Source: Alistipes sp.
GTDB taxonomy: Bacteria > Bacteroidota > Bacteroidia > Bacteroidales > Rikenellaceae
Length of the DNA: 64,000 nt
NCBI GenBank assembly: GCA_022511345.1
Contig: JAFLRR010000001.1
Coordinates: 1-64,000 of the forward strand
Direction: 5' to 3'
A program made the translations under genes and the position numbers. Under the pieces are notes generated by a model. It searched no databases. It saw only the letters and a list, made by a program, of their open reading frames with translations, and had not been told where the DNA came from. This document shows positions 24,784 to 33,280 of the stretch, piece after piece (the stretch's first letter is position 1; each line of letters starts with the position of its first letter).

Positions 24784-27507
24784 ATGAAGAATTTCTTTTC
24801 CGCATTTTGCATCTTCGCAGCTGCAGCAGCGCTCGCGATTGCTGGATGCACCAAGGACGACGGAGCTTCGGGCGGCGGCGTCGACAACAGCCAGGAACTG
24901 GCCTCGCTCAGGGAGCAGATAGCACAGCTCGAAAAGACCGTCTCGTCGCTCGAGCAGACCAAGTCGGCCCTCGAGAACGAAAAGGCGGCCCTGGAGCGCG
25001 AAAAGGCAGAAATCGAAAAGGAGCTCGAGGATGCCAAATCATCGCAGAATCAGCAGATAGCTCAGCTCGAGCAGAAGCTCGCGGCTATCGAGCAGCGAAT
25101 ATCGACCACCGAGGATGCCACAGGAGCCCTGACGGCAAGCATCACGGGTATGAGCACACAGATAGAGTCGATGCAGAACGCCGTGAACGGCAAGGTCGAC
25201 AAGTCGGAATACGACCGGTTCGTGCAGCAGACAAACGACGCCATACAGGAGAATCTGGCTCTGCTGGCAAAGCTCGAGGTGCTGTGTGCAGGATTCGGCG
25301 AGGGCGAGAATATCAAGAGCTACATAGATTCGGCTGTAGAGTCGCTCACATCGTCGCTCGGAAATTATGTCCTCAAGTCGGTATACGAATCTTTCTATCA
25401 GGAGTTCAAGACTTTCGAGGAGAAGTACGAAACCGACAAGAGCAGCATCGAGGCGCAGATTCGCGAGCTGGCGGCACTCATCGAGGCACTCGACCCCGAT
25501 ACCGGCAACGACAGCTCGATAGGCGATTTGACACAGCTGCAGCTCAGGCTGGCCGACCTCGAGGCCAAGGCCGTGTCGATGGAGGATGTATACTCGAAAT
25601 TCTCGGCCGAGTGTCTCCAGTTCAATAACGGCGTGAACGGCGTAATAGACGCCGCACTGGCCGAGGGCGGAAAGATATCGGCGGCAATAGAGCAGACCGT
25701 AAAGTCGCTCCTGGGCGACTTCGCAAGCGAGGTAGACCAGCTCAAGAGCATAGTCGACGACCTGGCTGGACGCGTGGGCAGCCTCGAGGAGCAGATGGCC
25801 GACATCATAGGCCGCATACAGTCGCTGGTATACGTGCCCAAGACATCGGACGGAATGATACACATCGGTTCGACATACATAGCCGCCAACGACGACGATG
25901 AGAACCGGATAGAGGTGGCATCGACCAAGAAAATCGAGTACCGCGTATCGCCGGCCGAGCTGAGCGCTCAGCTCGTCAAGCTGCCCGTCACGGCATTCTC
26001 GTTCTGGCAGGAGCATGTGACGCGCGCCGAGCAGCCGTCGATGGACGAGTTCCACGTGGTCAAAGTCGAGGAGGGCAACGGCCCCGGCGAGATACTCATC
26101 ACGGTCAACAACGAGCATGACTTCACATTCCAGAACCTGGCCGTGGCGCTCTGCGTGAAGTCCGAATCGGCCAGCGGAGTGAAGACCGAGTTCACCTCGC
26201 CATACACCACCGTAATAAAAGACGGACGCAACATATTCGGCCGCTTCTACTTAGCCCGCAACACCGCTTCGGGATACGAGAGAGTATACGACGACGAACT
26301 GGTGAACATCGTCAAATATGACGACGCGACAACCGGAACGCTCTTCGGAACCGATTACGAGGTGGTATACGACAACGGCGAGGAGATAATGTCGCTCGAC
26401 GACGCCAAGGAGCGCTTCGAGTGGGAGGTGGATATCGAGTGGACCAAGACGGGTGTGGCCGGCGCATTCGTCAACGAGCTCTCGAACATCACAACCGTGC
26501 CCGCAGCACCCAACAGCGACCGTTCCAAGCCCGTGACGTTCACCATGAGCTCCAGCTCGGACCGCTCGATCATAGGCAAGAAGCTCTCGGACAAGTACCG
26601 CATAGACCTCATCTCGGGCAACGTGACCGTGACGCTCAAACCCCAGTTCGGCGCGACGGTTCTCGCCTGCGACACCAAGTACACCGTAGAGGGTACGCAC
26701 ACCGTGGTATGGCAGTACGGCAAGTGGGAGGCTGCAACGGGCCGCCTCGTGGGCGACTACTCGCCCTACATCACCGAGCCCGGCGAAGTGACGGGCACGG
26801 GCATAGACGACATGCCCGAATCGGTGGTCAAGGCCATGTTCTCGTCATCGAACGAGTGGGTTGCAGTCAAGAAAGACGATTCGGGCATAAACGGCGAGCT
26901 GACAGTTCGCAGCACCACGCCCGTGCGCGACGGCGGCAAGTGGAAGACCGGATTCTCGCTGCTGGGATACAAGTACAGCGAGGGCACCGAATCGCTCCAG
27001 TCGCTGACCTGCTCGGCACGCCCCGCACACATGATAGGCAACGGAACCATAGAGCTGAGCGTAAGCAATTTCACCTTTGACGGCCTGCCGTCAAAGACCA
27101 TAGACCTGACACGCACCATAAAGCAGTCGAGCGTGGCTACGCCGCTCTTCTATGTGGTCGTATCGGACAAAATCAAGGATGAGACCCGCAAGCTCCCCTA
27201 CACCGACGAGGAGGTGAATAAATATTTCGGCGGCTCGTCGACCACCAGCCCGGAATTCATGCACGACTTCTCGCTCAACTTCTCGGAGTGGAGCAACGAC
27301 ACCTACACGATGCCTATGAGCATCATGCTGACTCGTTCGGACGAAGACAGCATGCAGGTGCTGTCGACCATAATGGCAAACACCGGAAAGATATCGCCCG
27401 CACTCGAGCAGACGACCCAGTTCACCGCACCTGAGAATGCCGAGCTGATTATCAAGGACGGCCCGACATTCAAGATAACGGGTACGATAACCGTCGAGAA
27501 GGATTAA
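24784..27507 (+). CDS. Large coiled-coil surface lipoprotein (DUF4988/PL29 N-terminal-like)
   Basis: A 907-residue lipoprotein: signal peptide and lipobox AIAGC at about residue 22, then about 300 residues of coiled coil rich in E, K, Q and S (e.g. REQIAQLEKTVSSLEQ), and a boundary IQSLVYVPKTSDGMIHIGS that resembles the end of the DUF4988 domain of Bacteroides/Alistipes surface lipoproteins. The remaining 550 residues are beta-rich with no domain I can name. It is likely anchored in the outer membrane with the coil as a stalk. It is a single gene between its own promoter and a perfect terminator. Function is unknown; PL29 proteins are lyases, but no lyase domain is evident here. Confidence 0.75.
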   Translation: MKNFFSAFCIFAAAAALAIAGCTKDDGASGGGVDNSQELASLREQIAQLEKTVSSLEQTKSALENEKAALEREKAEIEKELEDAKSSQNQQIAQLEQKLAAIEQRISTTEDATGALTASITGMSTQIESMQNAVNGKVDKSEYDRFVQQTNDAIQENLALLAKLEVLCAGFGEGENIKSYIDSAVESLTSSLGNYVLKSVYESFYQEFKTFEEKYETDKSSIEAQIRELAALIEALDPDTGNDSSIGDLTQLQLRLADLEAKAVSMEDVYSKFSAECLQFNNGVNGVIDAALAEGGKISAAIEQTVKSLLGDFASEVDQLKSIVDDLAGRVGSLEEQMADIIGRIQSLVYVPKTSDGMIHIGSTYIAANDDDENRIEVASTKKIEYRVSPAELSAQLVKLPVTAFSFWQEHVTRAEQPSMDEFHVVKVEEGNGPGEILITVNNEHDFTFQNLAVALCVKSESASGVKTEFTSPYTTVIKDGRNIFGRFYLARNTASGYERVYDDELVNIVKYDDATTGTLFGTDYEVVYDNGEEIMSLDDAKERFEWEVDIEWTKTGVAGAFVNELSNITTVPAAPNSDRSKPVTFTMSSSSDRSIIGKKLSDKYRIDLISGNVTVTLKPQFGATVLACDTKYTVEGTHTVVWQYGKWEAATGRLVGDYSPYITEPGEVTGTGIDDMPESVVKAMFSSSNEWVAVKKDDSGINGELTVRSTTPVRDGGKWKTGFSLLGYKYSEGTESLQSLTCSARPAHMIGNGTIELSVSNFTFDGLPSKTIDLTRTIKQSSVATPLFYVVVSDKIKDETRKLPYTDEEVNKYFGGSSTTSPEFMHDFSLNFSEWSNDTYTMPMSIMLTRSDEDSMQVLSTIMANTGKISPALEQTTQFTAPENAELIIKDGPTFKITGTITVEKD

Positions 27508-27526
27508 CCTGTACGGACGACAGAAA

Positions 27527-27567
27527 ACAGGAGTCGCGGGCATTGTCCCGCGACTCCTGTTCGTTTT
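27527..27567. terminator. Bidirectional terminator, perfect 14-bp stem
   Basis: ACAGGAGTCGCGGG / CCCGCGACTCCTGT with a six-base loop; T-rich on the right and A-rich on the left. It separates the lipoprotein (+) from glsB (-). Confidence 0.9.
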
Positions 27568-27581
27568 ACAGGCCGAAAGGC

Positions 27582-28613
27582 TCAGAGGTCGCTCTTTTTG
27601 CGGCGCGAGGCGCGTTTGGTCACGATGCGCGAAAGGTGGGCGCGCAGACGCTCGCCGAACTCCTCGCGGCGCTTGCGCAGGTTGCGGCGCCACCCCTCCC
27701 AGCGGATGTAGCGCAGCTTCTTCTCGGGGTAGATGTCCGATATGGTCAACAGTATGCCCGTCTCCTCGACTCCTCCGAAGTCGGGGTTGGAGACGGTGTC
27801 GAAGACGCGCATGGTGGGCGACAGATTCATGTAGGAGTTTATCAGCGGGGGAATGTTCTCGTTGTACTCGCGTATCTTGCGCACCAGGATGCGGTAGTTT
27901 TCCTCGTAGCTGTCGCCCGAGAAGAGCTCGTCGTAGTAGGGATCGTCCAAATCGAGCTCGATGGGGTTGATGCCCGTGACCAGATTGTCGCGGTCGCTGA
28001 AATAGCGGCGCAGGAACCAGATGAGGGCATTGCGGGCAATCTGCTTGTAGGAGGTGTACATGGTGACCTTGCCGAAGAGGTATTTGACCTTGGGATTGAG
28101 GACTATAAGGGCTCCAAGGCCGTCCCACAGGTTGTCCAGCGCATAGATGCTCTTCAGGTTGCCGCGCACCTGGTAGGCCGGCTGCACGAACGAGCGGCCC
28201 AGCTCGATGGTGCGGGGCAGGAACTCGCGGCGGAAGCGGTCGCTGAAGCGGAAGTAGTGCTCGGTAGAGAGGTGGCGCGGCTCGCCCGAGGTGCAGACGA
28301 TGAAGCGGTAGCCGCCAACAATCTCCTCGGCGGCAGGGTCCCAGACGATGAGCTGGTAGTAGCCTCCCTCGGCCAAATCCTCGGCATCGATATCCACGGC
28401 GCGGCCCGTGCCGCCGCCGGCAGCGCGGAAAGCAGTCTCGCGCAGGCGCCCCACCTCCTGCATGAGCGAGGGGCACTCGGCGGCCGAAAATATGTAAATC
28501 TCGTTGCCGGCCTTCTTCGTGTCGCGCACCTTGCGCTCGGCGGTAAGTTCGGCAAGGAGACTCCCGCGGTCGACGGGAGCGGCAATCTCTTCGGGTATAA
28601 AGGTGTCGTTCAT
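27582..28613 (-). CDS. glsB: Glycine N-acyltransferase GlsB-like (hemolysin-type GNAT)
   Basis: A 343-residue protein whose N-terminal two thirds is the OlsB/hemolysin-like GNAT domain (AFRAAGGGTGRAVDID, YYQLIVWDP, IVGGYRFIV, ELGRSFVQPAYQ). In Bacteroides thetaiotaomicron the homologous GlsB N-acylates glycine with 3-hydroxy fatty acids, the first step of glycine (serine-glycine) lipids. The start at MNDTFIPEEIA was chosen; the frame upstream overlaps the AT-rich gap. The C-terminus is very basic (RIVTKRASRRKKSDL), which may bind the membrane. It follows glsA by 48 bases. Confidence 0.83.
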   Translation of the reverse strand: MNDTFIPEEIAAPVDRGSLLAELTAERKVRDTKKAGNEIYIFSAAECPSLMQEVGRLRETAFRAAGGGTGRAVDIDAEDLAEGGYYQLIVWDPAAEEIVGGYRFIVCTSGEPRHLSTEHYFRFSDRFRREFLPRTIELGRSFVQPAYQVRGNLKSIYALDNLWDGLGALIVLNPKVKYLFGKVTMYTSYKQIARNALIWFLRRYFSDRDNLVTGINPIELDLDDPYYDELFSGDSYEENYRILVRKIREYNENIPPLINSYMNLSPTMRVFDTVSNPDFGGVEETGILLTISDIYPEKKLRYIRWEGWRRNLRKRREEFGERLRAHLSRIVTKRASRRKKSDL

Positions 28614-28661
28614 ATTCGCAAAGTTAAAAAACAATAGGCCGGCGGGCAACGGTATTTATAC

Positions 28662-29477
28662 CTATTTTCCGCCGCCGGCAAGCGCATAGCAGAGCCCGCG
28701 CACGGCCAAAGCCTTGTCGGCGGCCGTGGCGCAGCCCGCAAAATCGGACTCGGCCACGGGCCGGCCGAAGCGTATCGTAAAACTGCTGCCCGCCTGACGG
28801 AACATCTCGTCGGGCAGAAGTATCATCTCGGCATTGAACTTCATGCCGACCATCTCGCGCAGGCGCGAAAGGCGGTAGAAGCGGTCCGAAAGAGCCCCCT
28901 CGACATAGACCGGAACAATCTGTCGGCCATAGGCCGCCGCATGCTTGATGAACGACTTCCGCCACACGGGGTCGGCAACCACGCCGTCGCGGCGGCGCGA
29001 GCAGAGACCCGCAGGGAATGTCAGCACGGGCAGATCGCCGGCCATGGCTTCGTGCATGCGCTGCGCATACTCGGGATTCTGGCGGCCATGCTTGTTGACC
29101 GGCAGCCACAGCGGCCGCAGGGGCCTGATATGGTCCAGCAGGTCGTTGACCACTACCCTGACGTCGCCGAAACGGCCGCAGATGAGCTCGGCAAGCATCA
29201 TACCGTCCATGCCGCCGAAGGGGTGGTTGGAGACGAACAGCGGCCGAGACGACAGGTCGACGGCATCGAGGCCCTCGGCCCGGTAGCTGATGTTCAGGCG
29301 GGCAAAGGACTCACGGATGAAGTCGCACGGGGCAAGGTCGCCGAACTCGTCGAGCGCAGCGTTGATTTCGTCGGCGTGAACCAGCCGCTCGATGGCGCGC
29401 ACGACAAAACGCGGCACCAGACGCGAGCCGCGCGGCATCTTGCGCCGCAGCACTTCGGATATGTCGATCTCAGGCAT
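28662..29477 (-). CDS. glsA: PlsC-like O-acyltransferase GlsA-like
   Basis: A 271-residue lysophospholipid acyltransferase-like protein. It has VSNHPFGGMDGMML in place of the usual HX4D motif (here H and D are five apart), FPAGLCSRRRDG as the second block and IVPVYVEGALSD as the third. In B. thetaiotaomicron GlsA O-acylates the N-acylglycine made by GlsB. The gene order glsA-glsB on one strand supports the assignment. A TATATTTG promoter element lies upstream. Confidence 0.82.
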   Translation of the reverse strand: MPEIDISEVLRRKMPRGSRLVPRFVVRAIERLVHADEINAALDEFGDLAPCDFIRESFARLNISYRAEGLDAVDLSSRPLFVSNHPFGGMDGMMLAELICGRFGDVRVVVNDLLDHIRPLRPLWLPVNKHGRQNPEYAQRMHEAMAGDLPVLTFPAGLCSRRRDGVVADPVWRKSFIKHAAAYGRQIVPVYVEGALSDRFYRLSRLREMVGMKFNAEMILLPDEMFRQAGSSFTIRFGRPVAESDFAGCATAADKALAVRGLCYALAGGGK

Positions 29478-29497
29478 TCAGGGGCAAATAATTCACG

Positions 29498-29505
29498 CAA
29501 ATATA
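29498..29505 (-). promoter_or_regulatory. -7 element of glsA-glsB
   Basis: TATATTTG on the minus strand, 21 bases before the glsA start. I see no clear -33. Confidence 0.5.
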
Positions 29506-29565
29506 CAGAAATTATTCGTTAAAATTGCCTAACTTTACAGCCGAATATCATCTTTGCCAACCGCG

Positions 29566-30468
29566 ATGTCCGAATACCACATACCAGTACTGCTCGAAGA
29601 GTCGGTGGAGCTCATGAAGATAGCCCCCGGCGACACCTGCGTCGACCTGACATTCGGCGGCGGCGGGCACTCGCGGCGCATACTCTCGCAACTCGGGGAC
29701 CAGGGACGTCTTTACGCCTTCGACCGCGATGCCGACACGGCCGCAAACATACCCTGCGACAGCCGCTTCAACTATGTCGAGAGCGACTTCCGCTTCATGC
29801 GTGCGGCTCTGCGCGCAAGAGGTGTAACGCAGGTCGATGCCGTGCTGGCCGACCTCGGGGTCTCGTCGCACCACTTCGACACTCCCGAGCGGGGATTCTC
29901 GTTCCGCGGCTCGGCGCCCCTGGACATGCGCATGAACCGCCGCGGAGGACGCACGGCCGCTGACATTGTCAACCAGGCCGACGAGCAGGAGCTGACGCGC
30001 ATCATGGGCGAGTACGGCGAGCTGGAGACCCCGTGGAAAATAGCGGCGTGCATAACCCGTGCCCGCGCGGCGAAAAGCATCCTGACCACGGCCGAACTGG
30101 TGGAGGCCGTCAGGCCCTGCACCCCGCGCAAGGATGAGTCGAAATTTCTGACCAAGCTCTTTCAGGCCTTCAGAATCGAGGTCAACGGCGAGGTCGAGGC
30201 GCTGAAGATGGCTCTCGAGCAGAGCCTGCGCGTGCTCAGGCCCGGCGGCAGGCTGGTGGTCATATCGTACCACTCGCTCGAGGACCGTCTGGTCAAGAAC
30301 TTCATGCGCAGCGGCCGCTTCGACGGAGTGCCTCCGACCGACTTCTACGGCCGCAGGCAGACACCTTTCGAGGTGCTCACGCGCCGCGCTGCGGTGCCCC
30401 GGCCGGCAGAGCTGGAGCTCAACCCACGCTCGCGCTCGGCAAAGCTGCGCGCGGCAGTAAAACTATGA
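29566..30468 (+). CDS. rsmH: 16S rRNA (cytosine1402-N4)-methyltransferase
   Basis: RsmH (MraW) makes m4C1402 in the ribosomal P site. The 300-residue protein begins MSEYHIPVLLEESVELM, has the SAM site DLTFGGGGHSRRIL, the insert ADLGVSSHHFD and SFRGSAPLDMRMN, and ends VVISYHSLEDRLVK plus the basic tail. It is the first gene of the dcw cluster here; mraZ is not upstream. Its stop overlaps the next start as ATGA. Confidence 0.96.
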   Translation: MSEYHIPVLLEESVELMKIAPGDTCVDLTFGGGGHSRRILSQLGDQGRLYAFDRDADTAANIPCDSRFNYVESDFRFMRAALRARGVTQVDAVLADLGVSSHHFDTPERGFSFRGSAPLDMRMNRRGGRTAADIVNQADEQELTRIMGEYGELETPWKIAACITRARAAKSILTTAELVEAVRPCTPRKDESKFLTKLFQAFRIEVNGEVEALKMALEQSLRVLRPGGRLVVISYHSLEDRLVKNFMRSGRFDGVPPTDFYGRRQTPFEVLTRRAAVPRPAELELNPRSRSAKLRAAVKL

Positions 30469-30998
30469 AACCGGCTTACCCGACTATGGAACAGGATACC
30501 GATCTGAACCCCTTCCTCGACCAGGAGCGCGAACGCGAGCAGGCCGACGAGGAGCTCGCCCGCAAGATTCGCCGCGAGGTGCGGCGCATAAACTCGGGCC
30601 AGGCCGACGAAGACTACCAGCGCGACGACGAGGCCGAACGCGAGCAGATGCGCGAGCAGGCCCAGGAGCGTCTGCGCGAACGCCGCAAGCGGTCGAACTG
30701 GCTGTGGCTGATTGTCTCGGGAGTGATACTGGTGCGCAGCGGCGTGTCGCAGTACTACCGCTACGCAATATGCATAGCGGTGATGTTCCTGCTGTCGATA
30801 GCATCGATTTTCAACGCGCTGCGACTGGACAAAAAGTTCTCGCAGGTGGAGAACCGCACGCAGCTGCTGCGCGAAAAGTCGATTCGCCTGCAGGAGATGA
30901 GATATGCCCGAACCACCCACTCGGCCATTGTCGGGATGATTGAAAAACGCGGACTGGGTCTGTGCGACCCTCCGGCTTCGTCGGAAATAATGGAGTAA
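30465..30998 (+). CDS. ftsL: FtsL-like single-pass division protein
   Basis: A 177-residue protein in the ftsL position between rsmH and ftsI. One membrane helix at about residues 101-120 (YRYAICIAVMFLLSIASIFNAL) is followed by a short leucine-zipper-like coil (LDKKFSQVENRTQLLREKS), as in FtsL. The first ~85 residues are a very charged cytosolic segment (E, R, D, Q rich), much longer than in E. coli FtsL, and include another hydrophobic stretch (NWLWLIVSGVIL). Identification rests on position and topology, since FtsL sequences diverge widely. Confidence 0.7.
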   Translation: MKPAYPTMEQDTDLNPFLDQEREREQADEELARKIRREVRRINSGQADEDYQRDDEAEREQMREQAQERLRERRKRSNWLWLIVSGVILVRSGVSQYYRYAICIAVMFLLSIASIFNALRLDKKFSQVENRTQLLREKSIRLQEMRYARTTHSAIVGMIEKRGLGLCDPPASSEIME

Positions 30999-31009
30999 AA
31001 CCGCTGCAG

Positions 31010-33265
31010 ATGGAAGAGGAACGCCCGAAAATAAAGGAGGAGATACTCGTCAGAGTCAAGTGGCTCTATCTATTCTTCTTCATCGCGGGGCTCGTGTTCA
31101 CGGGCCGCATAGTCTACGTGATGTTCTTCAGCGAGGAGATAGCCGTAAACGCCGAGCGCCTGCGCGACCGAATAATCCAGAAATGGGAGGTGCCAGCCAT
31201 GCGCGGCAGCATACTCTCGCGCGACGGCGAGCCGCTGGCCTCGTCGATGTTCCGCTACCGCGTGGAGATGGACTTCGGAAGCCGGGGATTCGACTCGCTG
31301 AAGACATATTCGGACAATGTCGACTCGCTCTCAAAGCTGCTGTCGGCATACTTCGGCGACCGCAGCGCCGCACAGTACCGCGAATTCTTCACCCGCCGCC
31401 ACAACGAGCACTATCGCGTCATCAACCCCCGCGACACGGCCGTCATGCGCTCCGAGAGCCGCTTCGCCCGCTTCATAGACCGCATGCTCGACCGCGAGAA
31501 GATAGTGCGACGAATATACGACACGCTGCGCGACTCGACACTCGTGCCCGTGCTGCCGCGGGAGATAGACTACAACGAGTGGAAGGAGCTGTCGACATAT
31601 CCCATATTCAACTACAACATGGGCATGACATTCCGCCTCGAAAAGACCGACCGCCGCATATATCCGCAGGGCGAACTGGCCCGCAGAACCATAGGACGCT
31701 CCGACGACCGCGGCCACTACGGAATCGAGGAGGTGTGCCGCCAGGCGCTGGCCGGAACCAACGGCCAGGCCGAAAGGCAGCGAATAGCCCGCGGATTCTA
31801 CGGACGCGTGCCCGGCGGAAACGACATAGCCCCGGTGGACGGACTGGATGTGGTGACAACCATAGACCTCGAGCTGCAGGATGTGGCCGACAAGGCCCTG
31901 CGCAGCCAGCTCGAGAAGCAGAACGCAATATGGGGCACGACAATAATCATGGAGACCCGAACGGGCGACATTCTGGCCATGGTCAACCTCGGCCGCTCGG
32001 CAGACGGCTCATACACCGAGAACCGAAACTATGCGCTGTCGGGTCGCATGGAGCCCGGCTCGACATTCAAGCTGGCGGCACTGCTGGCCCTGATAGAGGA
32101 TGCCCACAAGGATCTCACACTGACTTACGACTCGGGCAACGGCCGCAAGGTCAAGGTCGGAAACGCCATGGTGCAGGACTCGCACTCGGGATTTTCGGAA
32201 GTGGACCTCAAAACCGCCACGGCGCAGTCGCTCAACGTATTCTACGCCAAAGCCATATACGAAGAGTACAAGGACGACCCAAAGCGTTACACCGACTTCC
32301 TCTCCTCGCTGCATCTCGACAGGCCGATGGGTCTGGAGGCTTTCGGCGAGATGGAGCCGACGTTCCCCGTGCCCGGCTCGAAGATATGGTACCGCCACAC
32401 CACCCTGCCGAACATGGGCTACGGATACGGAATCGAGCTGGCGCCCATACAGACAATAACGCTCTACAATGCCGTGGCCAATGACGGCCGAATGGTGGCT
32501 CCGAGGCTGATTCGCGAGCTCAGGCGCGGCGACGATGTCGTCGAGCGCTACCAGACCAAGGTGCTCGTGGACCGCATATGCTCGCCCGCGACGCTGCGGG
32601 CCGTGCGCGAGTGTCTGGAGGAGGTGACGCGCTCGGGTACGGCCAAAGAGTACTTCAGAGACACGACCCGCTACCGCGCCGCGGCAAAGACCGGAACGGC
32701 CATGGTGGCGCAGGGCGGCCACGGATACGGCGACGGCTACCGACTGGGTTCGATGGTCACATATCTGCCGGCCGACAAACCCCGCTATACGATCATGACG
32801 GCCGTATACACCCGCCGCGGATACGGCACGACCGTCTACGGAGCAGGTCTGGCCGGCCCGGTGCAGAAACGCATAGCCGACTACATCTACAACCGCGACT
32901 ACTCGCTGCACGGAGCCGTGAGCGGCGACGGCAGCCCGCACTACCCCACGTCGCTCAAGGGTGGCGACATAAGTCAGATACGGCGCGTGGCAGGCAGCCT
33001 CTCGGCCGGCGTGAGCAGCGACAGCCGCCGCGGCTGGGGACGCGTGGAGGTCGACTCGGCCTCGGCAGCGCGCATAACCCCCCTGCAGACCGAGTTCGGA
33101 CGCGTGCCCGACGTGCGCGGCACGGGTCTCAAGGAGGCGATGTTCATGCTCGAGAGCGCCGGACTGAAGGTGTCGTTCCGCGGACGCGGAGCCGTGGTCT
33201 CGCAGAGCCTCGTACCGGACTCGGAGTGTCGCGAGGGGCAGAAAATAGAGATTGTACTGAAATAA
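31010..33265 (+). CDS. ftsI: Division-specific class B penicillin-binding protein (FtsI/PBP3)
   Basis: A 751-residue transpeptidase that cross-links septal peptidoglycan. It has an N-terminal membrane helix (LYLFFFIAGLVFTGRIVY), a PBP-dimer domain with RGSILSRDGEPLA, and the transpeptidase motifs GSTFK (SxxK), SLN (SxN) and AAKTGTA (KTG). The last ~60 residues form a PASTA domain (VPDVRGTGLKEAMFML). The start at MEEERPKIKEE follows the ftsL stop by 11 bases. FtsW, its lipid II polymerase partner, is in the same cluster. Confidence 0.95.
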   Translation: MEEERPKIKEEILVRVKWLYLFFFIAGLVFTGRIVYVMFFSEEIAVNAERLRDRIIQKWEVPAMRGSILSRDGEPLASSMFRYRVEMDFGSRGFDSLKTYSDNVDSLSKLLSAYFGDRSAAQYREFFTRRHNEHYRVINPRDTAVMRSESRFARFIDRMLDREKIVRRIYDTLRDSTLVPVLPREIDYNEWKELSTYPIFNYNMGMTFRLEKTDRRIYPQGELARRTIGRSDDRGHYGIEEVCRQALAGTNGQAERQRIARGFYGRVPGGNDIAPVDGLDVVTTIDLELQDVADKALRSQLEKQNAIWGTTIIMETRTGDILAMVNLGRSADGSYTENRNYALSGRMEPGSTFKLAALLALIEDAHKDLTLTYDSGNGRKVKVGNAMVQDSHSGFSEVDLKTATAQSLNVFYAKAIYEEYKDDPKRYTDFLSSLHLDRPMGLEAFGEMEPTFPVPGSKIWYRHTTLPNMGYGYGIELAPIQTITLYNAVANDGRMVAPRLIRELRRGDDVVERYQTKVLVDRICSPATLRAVRECLEEVTRSGTAKEYFRDTTRYRAAAKTGTAMVAQGGHGYGDGYRLGSMVTYLPADKPRYTIMTAVYTRRGYGTTVYGAGLAGPVQKRIADYIYNRDYSLHGAVSGDGSPHYPTSLKGGDISQIRRVAGSLSAGVSSDSRRGWGRVEVDSASAARITPLQTEFGRVPDVRGTGLKEAMFMLESAGLKVSFRGRGAVVSQSLVPDSECREGQKIEIVLK

Positions 33266-33280
33266 ACGATAACTGTAAAA

